Translations under genes and position numbers: made by a program | The notes under the pieces: generated by a model | Seen by the model: only the letters and a program-made list of their open reading frames with translations | The model's database searches: none | What the model was told of the DNA's origin: nothing | In this document: in pieces, positions 8,635 to 15,872 of the stretch | Position numbering within the stretch: the first letter of the stretch is position 1 | How the letters are laid out: each line of letters starts with the position of its first letter | Origin: Oleiphilus messinensis | GTDB lineage: Bacteria > Pseudomonadota > Gammaproteobacteria > Pseudomonadales > Oleiphilaceae | Length of the DNA stretch: 64,000 bases | NCBI RefSeq assembly: GCF_002162375.1 | Contig: NZ_CP021425.1 | Coordinates: 310,001-374,000 of the forward strand | Direction of reading: 5' to 3'

Positions 8635-9927
8635 ATGAATCAGCGTAAATTTACCACATTTCTTGAAAAACTCACCCATTCCCTCAACCCAGAAAAAATT
8701 ACTGAAATCGCTAAACAAGAAGATTTCTGTGTGCGGCAGAGACGAATTACGCCTTTTAATCTAGTCACATGCCTGGTTGCAGTGATGGCCTCGAGCACCA
8801 TAGAAAGTGTGGCAGACATTCAGCGGCGGTACTGCGAGTGGTCGGAGAGCAATATCTCTTATCGGGCCTTTCACAATCAATTTTCGAAGCCCGAGTTTCC
8901 TGAGTTTATGCGCGAAGTACTGTCATCACTCCTCACAGATTGGTTGCAACCCTCTCTGGCTTTTCCAGAAGGCCACTCTTTTCATCAGTTCAAACAGATT
9001 CTGATTCAGGATGGCAGCTCGTTTGCTGTGAAGGACTCGTTGAAGAAATCGTTTCCTGGTCGTTTCAAAACCATCAGCCCTGCCGCTGTTGAACTTCAAG
9101 TGACCATGGATCTTCTAGCAGATCAGCCCTGTTCTATCTCGTTGACCCCCGATACCGCCAGCGAGCGGGACTACCTCCCTGAGCCCCAAACGCTATCCGG
9201 GTGTTTGTTGCTGCTTGACCGGGGGTACTTCGATCTGGAGTGGTTTCAGAACTTGCAGGATACTGGAGGGTTTTATATCGCGCGGTGTAAGAACAACATT
9301 AATCCAGTCGTCGAGGCTGCTTATCGAGAAGATGGAAAAATGCTGAAGCACGTGAAGGGAAAGCCGCTGAAAACAGTGCAAGGCAAGCTGTTCAAGCGAC
9401 AACGTACGGAATTAATTGTTTCCTGGAAAAAAGGAAAGCACACAATCACCGCAAGATTGGTTGCTTGTTGGATCAAGCGGGAAAAGAAATTCTCCTGGCT
9501 GATAACCAACCTTCCTCAAGAGCAGTTTTCTCTGGACGAGGTGAGTGAGGCTTACCGGCTTCGCTGGCAAATCGAGTTGTTATTCAAAGAGTGGAAATCC
9601 TATGCCAATCTACGGTGCTTTGATACCGGCAAGGAATCAATAGCAACCGGGCTAATCTGGGCGGCGATTACGGCGGCACTCATGAAGCGTTTTATTTGCC
9701 ACAGCGCACAACGCATACTCGGCAAAGTGCTATCCACTCGAAAAGCTGCGATGTGCTGCACAGTGACTTTTTGCGATACGATGCTCGGCATCATGCGCGT
9801 TGACCGAAAAGCAACTAAGCTCAATGCGCGCAAATTGATTAACTTTCTTGGGCGTTATGCTGGACGTGCTCACCCCAAAAGAGACTGTGATTCGGGTAAA
9901 TTCAGTTTGGGTCTACAGCTCTGTTAG
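8635..9927 (+). CDS. IS4-family transposase
   Basis: This 430-aa DDE transposase catalyses cut-and-paste movement of the surrounding element. Candidate catalytic residues are the Asp in LIQDGSS (about residue 124), the Asp in LLLDRGYFD, and the Glu in YRLRWQIELLFKEWK, which fits the IS4 signature Y-x2-R-x3-E-x6-K. Length is normal for the family and there is no frameshift, so it is probably functional. The gene fills almost all of the IS and stops 22 bp before the right end. Confidence 0.95.
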   Translation: MNQRKFTTFLEKLTHSLNPEKITEIAKQEDFCVRQRRITPFNLVTCLVAVMASSTIESVADIQRRYCEWSESNISYRAFHNQFSKPEFPEFMREVLSSLLTDWLQPSLAFPEGHSFHQFKQILIQDGSSFAVKDSLKKSFPGRFKTISPAAVELQVTMDLLADQPCSISLTPDTASERDYLPEPQTLSGCLLLLDRGYFDLEWFQNLQDTGGFYIARCKNNINPVVEAAYREDGKMLKHVKGKPLKTVQGKLFKRQRTELIVSWKKGKHTITARLVACWIKREKKFSWLITNLPQEQFSLDEVSEAYRLRWQIELLFKEWKSYANLRCFDTGKESIATGLIWAAITAALMKRFICHSAQRILGKVLSTRKAAMCCTVTFCDTMLGIMRVDRKATKLNARKLINFLGRYAGRAHPKRDCDSGKFSLGLQLC

Positions 9928-9930
9928 GTG

Positions 9931-9949
9931 GCTTAATGTTCTACCTATG
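9931..9949. repeat. IS right inverted repeat
   Basis: GCTTAATGTTCTACCTATG is the exact complement of the left repeat. Confidence 0.95.
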
Positions 9950-9959
9950 AATGGATAAT
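9950..9959. repeat. Target site duplication, right
   Basis: AATGGATAAT, identical to 8512-8521. Its internal ATG (9951) is the first Met codon of the downstream toxin fragment. Confidence 0.95.
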
Positions 9960-11108
9960 AGGCTATCTAATTCGGAGTTTGTTGAAAAATCGTTTAGCCA
10001 ACTCTTGGGTAGAAGTGCAAGTGAATCAGACTTACACAATTATTCGAATGCACTGGAAAATAATCACATAGGTCGAATTCAACTACTCCAAATCTTATAT
10101 GATTCTGAAGAGTTTGAGCTTAAGCAAGCGCATTCGGTGGTAGCAGGGTCATTACCACATGATACAGCATGGACCGGAATACTGAATGAGCTCAGGGGAG
10201 CTGAATACCGAGGTAATACCTCTTCCTTCAGTATTGGATCTTTCCGTAATATTTTGAATCCTCTTGGTCTTGGTTATTATTCCCTTACAGGGGATCCCAG
10301 TTCTCTGCCTTGGATAAGTGACAATGAAGCGTTGATGATACTAAGGAACATTGAGCCACGAGTTCATACGGCAGATCAAAAGAATGAAGTGTATGGGAAA
10401 ATTGCAATTGTAGGTGCGAATATTGCCGACAATCGACTTGCAATGGTGGGATCTACCGAAATCAAGCATGTTCACTTTGAGTCTAGTGGTAATCGTTTTG
10501 TTGCTGACGATGTTATTGATGGTATTAATATTACATGGACTCCAAATGTTGGTGGGGAATTTTCAACGTCTGATATTGTAATTGGATACCCTGACCAAAG
10601 TACTATGTCGGATAGTGGACCGTTCGTCTTTCCTATTAATGACCCTGAATTTGGCGTGACCACGGAATTTCCTATTGTTGATGCGAGCTGGACGTCGAAT
10701 GTTTTAGTTTTCCCCGCGGAGTCGGGAATTTCTCCATTGTTGGTTGTCTTTAAGGATTGGGGCAAAGTTGCTGCAAGCCATCACGGCCCTCGTCCATTGG
10801 ATACTGAATCTCCAACTGGTCGATGGCATGGCCATCATATCGTACATAAAAGCCCTCAGGTGGGAACAGATAAATGGAGCTATGCAGAGACGAGTAAAAG
10901 CATTCTTGAGAAGCACGGAATTGACTGGTTTGAAGGGCCAGAAAATGTTGTCTGGGCACCCCATAATTGGACTGGTCTACATACGACAGAGCAACAAAAG
11001 CGTATTGCAGAGGAGCTAGAGCTGGCAGATGAGCTGGGTGGAGAAGAAGAAGTTCGTGAGCTGCTTCAGAAAATACAAGAGAAATATCGGTCAGGAGAAC
11101 TCTTTTGA
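9951..11108 (+). CDS. C-terminal fragment of IS-split toxin: DUF4214, pyocin-S-like, AHH/HNH-like nuclease
   Basis: The first three codons (MDN) come from the target duplication; native sequence resumes at 9960 and continues the frame of the upstream fragment, giving an ancestral protein of 816 residues. Order here: a second DUF4214-like module (SFSQLLGRSASESDLHNY, about 10-60); a region with VFPAESGISPLLVVF near 253 that resembles the S-type pyocin domain; then a terminal domain with GHHIV near 294, HGIDWFEGPENVVW near 324 and HTTEQQK near 344. The paired His and late HT motif resemble AHH/HNH-superfamily nuclease toxins. No ribosome site precedes ATG 9951, so expression as a separate protein is doubtful. 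The stop overlaps the immunity gene start. Confidence 0.78.
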   Translation: MDNRLSNSEFVEKSFSQLLGRSASESDLHNYSNALENNHIGRIQLLQILYDSEEFELKQAHSVVAGSLPHDTAWTGILNELRGAEYRGNTSSFSIGSFRNILNPLGLGYYSLTGDPSSLPWISDNEALMILRNIEPRVHTADQKNEVYGKIAIVGANIADNRLAMVGSTEIKHVHFESSGNRFVADDVIDGINITWTPNVGGEFSTSDIVIGYPDQSTMSDSGPFVFPINDPEFGVTTEFPIVDASWTSNVLVFPAESGISPLLVVFKDWGKVAASHHGPRPLDTESPTGRWHGHHIVHKSPQVGTDKWSYAETSKSILEKHGIDWFEGPENVVWAPHNWTGLHTTEQQKRIAEELELADELGGEEEVRELLQKIQEKYRSGELF

Positions 11109-12235
11109 ACATAAAAGAAATGTATATTGCTGTAAAGTCGGGAGATATTGATCAAGTAAAGAAAATTCTTGATCAGGAACCAAACTTATTAAACGCAATG
11201 GTTCGAGGAGAGTCTTGGTTGAACCTTGCAGCATCTTATAACAATACAGGTATGATGGCGGTTCTTCTGGAAAGCGGTATACCAATTGATGTTGACTGGA
11301 ATGGGAGTGATACTCCACTTAAAACCGCAGCGTATAAAGGTGCATTTAATGCGATCAAATGGCTAATTGAAAATGGCGCTGATGTAAATGGTACTCCGCT
11401 CAGCGCTCCTCCGTTAGTTGGAGCGATTCATTCAGGCTCTTTAGAAATCGTAAAGTTCCTGATAGAAAATGGGGCTAGTGTTGATTTTACTTGGGGGGAA
11501 GTAAAGTTCACGCCTATTTCATTTGCGAAATCATTCGGCGCCAGCCATGCATCAATAGTTCAGTTTCTAGAGAGGGGGGATGGTAAATCAATCAGTTGTG
11601 ATTCTGTTCCCATGAGTTTGAAAGATAAATCTCATTCTAAGATAAAAACTTTTTTGGAAAGAGAATACGGACCTATAGATTCACTCTCTCTTCATCGAAT
11701 AATCGGTAATGAGTTTATTGAGGTTGTCGTAATTCGAAATGAAGATGAATCCTTCATCACCCTCTCGACTGTAGGTTTGAGTGACTTTTGTCTAGATCCT
11801 TCTGGTGAAAACAGAGAGGGTGACTACGTTGAATTTATGATTGATTTACCATTGGACTGGCCGTTGGATTTTAGTTCTTCAGAAGGGAAAAATTTTTACT
11901 GGCCAGTTGCATGGTTGTTCAAAATAGCGGATCAGATTATAAGCGGAAAGAGTCCTATAAATTTTAGTTCGGCTGTAATTTGTAGTGATGATATAGAACC
12001 ATTGGCTCAAAATACAGACTTTTCTTGCTGGTTTGTGTATCAAAGTCTTGGTGAAGAAGGTCGGATGCGTAATGCCGATGGAAAATTTGTTGAATTTCTG
12101 ACGCTGTTTCCTTTGTTTCCAGAAGAGAAGAAACTTTTGCTTGAGAGGGGGCCGGAACATTTATTGGAACGTTTTCAAGTTTTTGATATTCCACTCTACA
12201 TTGATATTGAGAGGAAAAATATCGCAAAAATTTAA
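11105..12235 (+). CDS. Ankyrin-repeat / SUFU-domain immunity protein
   Basis: The TTG start at 11105 overlaps the toxin stop (TTGA) and is supported by AGGAG at 11093-11097, 7 bp upstream. Residues ~1-165 hold ankyrin-type repeats (for example TPLKTAAYKGAFNAIKWLIE and LVGAIHSGSLEIVKFLIE). Residues ~180-375 look like a suppressor-of-fused (SUFU) domain: ITLSTVGLSDF, VEFMIDLPLDW, a WP..WLFKIADQI segment, and FLTLFPLFPEEKKLL with a Leu-rich end. SUFU-domain proteins are a known immunity family for nuclease toxins in polymorphic toxin systems, and ankyrin proteins also serve as immunity proteins. Position and coupling strongly suggest that it neutralises the adjacent nuclease. The gene is intact although the toxin is split. 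Confidence 0.82.
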   Translation: MNIKEMYIAVKSGDIDQVKKILDQEPNLLNAMVRGESWLNLAASYNNTGMMAVLLESGIPIDVDWNGSDTPLKTAAYKGAFNAIKWLIENGADVNGTPLSAPPLVGAIHSGSLEIVKFLIENGASVDFTWGEVKFTPISFAKSFGASHASIVQFLERGDGKSISCDSVPMSLKDKSHSKIKTFLEREYGPIDSLSLHRIIGNEFIEVVVIRNEDESFITLSTVGLSDFCLDPSGENREGDYVEFMIDLPLDWPLDFSSSEGKNFYWPVAWLFKIADQIISGKSPINFSSAVICSDDIEPLAQNTDFSCWFVYQSLGEEGRMRNADGKFVEFLTLFPLFPEEKKLLLERGPEHLLERFQVFDIPLYIDIERKNIAKI

Positions 12236-12677
12236 GAGTAGCCGCCTGATTTTGCTCGTTTTCTTATCGCATTCGACTGTTGCTCCGCCTGCTCTACATG
12301 AGGTGACGAACGCAACTAGAGAGCGTTATCGTTGACGGTGCGTGTCCAGAGTAACTATTACGATATTGCCTGCGAGGACGCAACGTTCACGCTCTGCTGC
12401 CTGATAGACCCCCTCAGGAGTACCCATTTCCGGGCACTCCACTATATACTCTTTCCCCCTTTGTTCTGGTACTTTTGTATTGATCTGGAATGGCGATCCT
12501 TCAGTCATTGTTCCGCATGAGTTTATCCTCAGAAAGTGCAGATTCGTTCGGGAGTTTATTCACAGTTAATCTCGCTGTATTCTATTTAACTGTTGTAGAA
12601 TGACGCGCTCACTTATGATTCTGTGAGTGGTTTGAGGTGAGGTCCCTTAGGCCTGTCTGACCTAGAGGAGAATTTGT
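12236..12677. other. Intergenic stretch at right end of island
   Basis: No gene is supported. It contains the decayed copy of the monooxygenase tail (12357-12439) and, after it, the leader of the carbonic anhydrase gene. Short frames here have no recognisable product. Confidence 0.6.
12357..12439 (+). repeat. Monooxygenase tail repeat, copy 2 (decayed)
   Basis: This is a direct, diverged copy of 6833-6916. It keeps the block CGCAACGTTCACG, the codons around the stop and the terminator arm GGGCACTC, but has an extra A after GAGG that breaks the frame and a mismatch in the hairpin (GAGTACCC). No other part of the monooxygenase gene is present, so it is a remnant. Confidence 0.85.
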
Positions 12678-13325
12678 ATGGAAAAAATCGTAAAAGGTGT
12701 GCTTAACTTTCGAGAGAAAGTTTACCATGAGCACAAAGAGTTGTTTGGTACACTGGCAACTGGCCAGAACCCGGATATTTTATTTATTACCTGCTCTGAT
12801 TCGCGCATCGCGCCGAGCCTTTTGACCGGAACCGATCCCGGAGATCTGTTTATTTGTCGAAATGCGGGTAACATCATTCCACCTCATAGTAATGAAACCG
12901 GTGGGATGACCGCTTCTGTTGAGTATGCTGTTGCTGTGCTCAATGTAAGACACATCATTATTTGTGGTCACACAGACTGTGGTGCAATTAAAGGCGCACT
13001 GGACATGAGTTCGGTTGAAGGCCTGCCACACGTCAAAGAATGGCTGAGTCATTGTCGTTCAGCAATGGAAATCGTACGGGAACGAAATGATATTCCTCAT
13101 GGGGAATGCATCCATCACGGCCTGCTGAATGAAGCCATCGAAGAAAACGTACTTCAACAAGTACAACACCTCCGCACCCACCCCGTCGTAGCCGCCAAAC
13201 TTGCGACCAACAAAATCCAAATCCACGGCTGGGTATACAACATCGAAACCGGAGAAATTCGATGCTGTGGACATAATGACTTTAAATTCAGTGACTTTAA
13301 AGAGTTTTACAAGGGATTGTATTGA
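12678..13325 (+). CDS. Beta-class carbonic anhydrase
   Basis: This 215-aa enzyme interconverts CO2 and bicarbonate in the cytoplasm. Zinc ligands are visible: Cys39 in CSDSR, and the His/Cys pair in CGHTDCGAIKG near residues 98-101; the Asp-Arg dyad of CSDSR is also intact. Length is normal for the family. GAGGAG sits 8 bp before ATG. It is the first ordinary chromosomal gene right of the toxin island. Confidence 0.95.
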   Translation: MEKIVKGVLNFREKVYHEHKELFGTLATGQNPDILFITCSDSRIAPSLLTGTDPGDLFICRNAGNIIPPHSNETGGMTASVEYAVAVLNVRHIIICGHTDCGAIKGALDMSSVEGLPHVKEWLSHCRSAMEIVRERNDIPHGECIHHGLLNEAIEENVLQQVQHLRTHPVVAAKLATNKIQIHGWVYNIETGEIRCCGHNDFKFSDFKEFYKGLY

Positions 13326-13354
13326 GGCAAACGTTTTAAACGTTAAATAATCCT

Positions 13355-13404
13355 GGCACCTACGACCACGTTATTGCTGTTCGCAGAAATGGGGCGTAGG
13401 TGTC
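13355..13404. terminator. Candidate bidirectional terminator
   Basis: GGCACCTACG (13355-13364) pairs with CGTAGGTGTC (13395-13404, one G-T pair) between two convergent genes. The loop is 30 nt and the T-run is weak, so assignment is tentative. Confidence 0.4.
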
Positions 13405-13422
13405 TTCAATGTGCCGGGTATT

Positions 13423-14007
13423 TTAAATTAATTGAGCTATTTCAATATCTGGCAGGTTATCCAGTACCTCACTATAGGTTCGGTACTTTTCCAACGTTTC
13501 AACAATGATGGGTAACGGGGTGTGCCAGATTTCTTTGAAGTCGGCTTCGTTCGATTCGGTTATTGGATATGCCAGTTTTTCGTGGGGTGGCGCGAATTGG
13601 GCATCTACACCTTCTTTGTTACCTCTGGCATCCATTCGGTACCAGCCAATATCGTTTAGATAAACAGCATTCAGGCCATGTAGACAGTACGGTGCACCAT
13701 TTTCAAATACACTTAGTCTTTGGTAACAAAGTCCCGCTGGTATTCTATTTGCTCTAAGCAAGGCTGCTAAAAGATGACTCTTTGCATAGCAAAAACCGGT
13801 TCCATATTTTAGAACTTCAGAAGCCTTGCATGTAATCGGATTGAGTTTGAAGTCCGAGCTGTGTTTAATTTCATCTCTAACCCACTCAAAACACCTCAAT
13901 GCAATTTCCCGTTCACCTACCAGCCCTTCAGACAACTGTTGAGCCATTGAGGTTACTTTGGGATGCTCCCAATTTATGTATTTTGAAGATTCTAAATATT
14001 TGTCCAT
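13423..14007 (-). CDS. Transglutaminase-like cysteine protease-fold protein
   Basis: This 194-aa protein carries the transglutaminase-core triad order: Cys in GTGFCYAKSHLLAALLRA (about residue 74), His in LHGLNAVYL (about 113) and Asp in WYRMDARGN (about 127). Such domains act as cysteine peptidases or amide-bond enzymes. No signal peptide is visible, so a cytoplasmic location is inferred. It converges with the carbonic anhydrase gene. The substrate is unknown. Confidence 0.8.
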   Translation of the reverse strand: MDKYLESSKYINWEHPKVTSMAQQLSEGLVGEREIALRCFEWVRDEIKHSSDFKLNPITCKASEVLKYGTGFCYAKSHLLAALLRANRIPAGLCYQRLSVFENGAPYCLHGLNAVYLNDIGWYRMDARGNKEGVDAQFAPPHEKLAYPITESNEADFKEIWHTPLPIIVETLEKYRTYSEVLDNLPDIEIAQLI

Positions 14008-14234
14008 TAGCTATTTACGCACTCCCTGTAGATTGTTCTTCGTAGTCTTTCGGTATGATTTTGCTTTCAAATACATATGATACGCTAAATTATTGTATCA
14101 GCTCAGTGCTTTTGGTTGTTAACGACCTGCTCGATAACCTGATTTAGAGTCTTGTACGAAAAATGTTCATAGTGTTCATTTATTGCTAAACTCTTAAGTA
14201 CGGTTCCGTTGTTACAGCTTTTTGAGGGCGCGGT

Positions 14235-15002
14235 ATGTCTGTGCTTAGGTGGTCTTTGGTTTGGTGTTTTTTGTGTGCTTCTTTTATAGGGCGTGCTGAT
14301 TCGGTGAATGAGAATGCCAGTCTGAAGTTGTATATGTCTGAATATCCACCATTTTGTTATACAGAGGCTGGCGAAGCAAAAGGCTTGGCGGTGGATGCGG
14401 TGCGGTCGATAATGAACGATCTAAACCTCGAGTCACCGATTTTGTCTGTGCCGTGGAAGCGGGGCTTACGGTATCTAGAGGGAGACACGAGTTCCGCATT
14501 GTTTACAATCACCCGAACTGCTGAGCGGGAAGATCGCTATAAATGGGTGGGGCCGATTTCTTTGGCCAGGCTGGTGCTTTTTGCGAAACATGATGCGGAT
14601 ATCGTGATTAATTCTTTGGATGATGCCCGTAAGGTACGTCGGATTGGTACGGTACAAGGTTATTCTGCAGAGAAATACCTCAAGCAAAAAGGGTTCACGA
14701 ATCTGGTGAGTAATCCTGGAGACCAGAAGTCGAATCCGGTTAATCTTTTACGGGGATTTCTGGATCTGTGGATGGCGGTTGATGTTGTTGGAACGTATAC
14801 CGCTGAGTTGCAGGGTATTAATCCGAATGAATTGAAAGTTGTTTACGTTGTTCGGGATCAACCCAAGTATATCGCGTTTTCGCGCTCAACCCCTGATGAG
14901 ATTGTTCGACGGTGGCAGAATGCACTGGATGGTATGGTGGATGATGGGCGATTGGCCAAGATTACAGAAAAATGGCTTACGACACGCACTGCTAGTCGAT
15001 AG
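14235..15002 (+). CDS. Periplasmic amino-acid-binding-like protein (SBP_bac_3)
   Basis: This 255-aa protein has an N-terminal signal peptide (hydrophobic run, cleavage probably after GRADS), followed by a type-3 extracellular solute-binding fold: LKLYMSEYPPFCYTEAGEAKGLAVDAV at the start of the ligand domain and a closing helix ALDGMVDDGRLAKITEKW. No permease or ATPase gene adjoins it, so it may be an orphan binding protein or a sensor input. GAGGG precedes the ATG. Confidence 0.82.
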   Translation: MSVLRWSLVWCFLCASFIGRADSVNENASLKLYMSEYPPFCYTEAGEAKGLAVDAVRSIMNDLNLESPILSVPWKRGLRYLEGDTSSALFTITRTAEREDRYKWVGPISLARLVLFAKHDADIVINSLDDARKVRRIGTVQGYSAEKYLKQKGFTNLVSNPGDQKSNPVNLLRGFLDLWMAVDVVGTYTAELQGINPNELKVVYVVRDQPKYIAFSRSTPDEIVRRWQNALDGMVDDGRLAKITEKWLTTRTASR

Positions 15003-15015
15003 GTTTATAATCACG

Positions 15016-15792
15016 TCACCATAATCCCGTAAACAGCAGCATAGTAATATGGGCAACAACGTGTGCAATCATCGCACTCTCTAATCCCTTCTTCCAGAAT
15101 AACAGTCCGGCGATAATTCCGAACAGACTATTTCCAATAATAACGTACGCGACTAGCGTCAGCGTCAGATTGTCTGAGAGCGTGGCGGCGATGGGGAGGT
15201 GCCCCAGGCCAAACAACAAAGCGCTCAGGACGATCGCTGCACCGTAATGCCCCGATGGAATTGCGTTATCCCTACTTGTGCTTTTCCTTGGGCCTGATGC
15301 TCTGAAGCTGAGCCAGACCAATCCCGGCATCAGCCCCCAGCGTATCAATATTTCTTCGGTGATACCGCCGTACAGCAGCCTGGTGTACCAGGGGAGTGCG
15401 AGTTGGTTGGCATTCGTGACAAACTCTTTGGGTAGATAGATTTCTACAGCGTGGTAAAAAAGCAGCAACAGCATACCACCGAATATTCCGGCCAGGGCGC
15501 TGATGACCAAAACGGGCGCAAGGGGCTTGGGTATCGCGTCTCCTTTTAAACAGGCCCGAATGTAAGGTGCTTCCAAATGTGTCTTTTCGGCAAAAACCAA
15601 GCCGAGAAAGATCATACCCGCAAGCAATCCAGCAGACTGAATCGTTGAGATTATTTGCAAAACAAAGACCGGAACAGGTGGTGCTTCAGCCTGCATCGAG
15701 ACTATACCGGGCAGTACCGGCAACATTGCCAGAATGCCTGTAATGCCGAGAAAAAATAAAACTATGCCTAAGCGCTTGTTTGTTTTTGTCAT
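15016..15792 (-). CDS. CPBP-family intramembrane metalloprotease
   Basis: This polytopic membrane protein of 258 aa has the CPBP (CAAX protease and bacteriocin-processing) motifs: GGITEEILIRWG (E-E-x-x-x-R), SALLFGLGHLP (motif with His) and a third helix ESAMIAHVVAHI. These residues form the intramembrane metal site. About seven hydrophobic segments are visible. In bacteria such proteins process or degrade membrane peptides, or give self-immunity to bacteriocins; the role here is unknown. It converges with the upstream binding-protein gene, 13 bp between stops. Confidence 0.85.
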   Translation of the reverse strand: MTKTNKRLGIVLFFLGITGILAMLPVLPGIVSMQAEAPPVPVFVLQIISTIQSAGLLAGMIFLGLVFAEKTHLEAPYIRACLKGDAIPKPLAPVLVISALAGIFGGMLLLLFYHAVEIYLPKEFVTNANQLALPWYTRLLYGGITEEILIRWGLMPGLVWLSFRASGPRKSTSRDNAIPSGHYGAAIVLSALLFGLGHLPIAATLSDNLTLTLVAYVIIGNSLFGIIAGLLFWKKGLESAMIAHVVAHITMLLFTGLW

Positions 15793-15872
15793 GGGGACTC
15801 AAGATTCAGTTAATAGGCCAGACCCTAGAGATAATCACTCGAATTTTCAAGCACTTTACGCACGCTATGCAG

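Larger units (their letters stand above)
8522..9949 (+). mobile_element. Complete IS4-family insertion sequence, 1428 bp
   Basis: The element is bounded by perfect 19-bp inverted repeats (CATAGGTAGAACATTAAGC at 8522-8540 and its complement at 9931-9949) and flanked by a 10-bp direct duplication of target DNA. It carries one intact transposase gene. Intact ends, intact transposase and identical target duplications suggest a recent insertion. It lies inside the toxin gene in the same orientation, between codons 434 and 435. Confidence 0.96.

Noticed and set aside
10704-11112. Minus-strand frames opposite the toxin C-terminus
   Set aside because: They are antisense to the nuclease-like domain, with no ribosome site and no recognisable motif.
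12332-12520. Short open frame at the right end of the island
   Set aside because: It overlaps the decayed monooxygenase tail out of the original frame, so it is chance.
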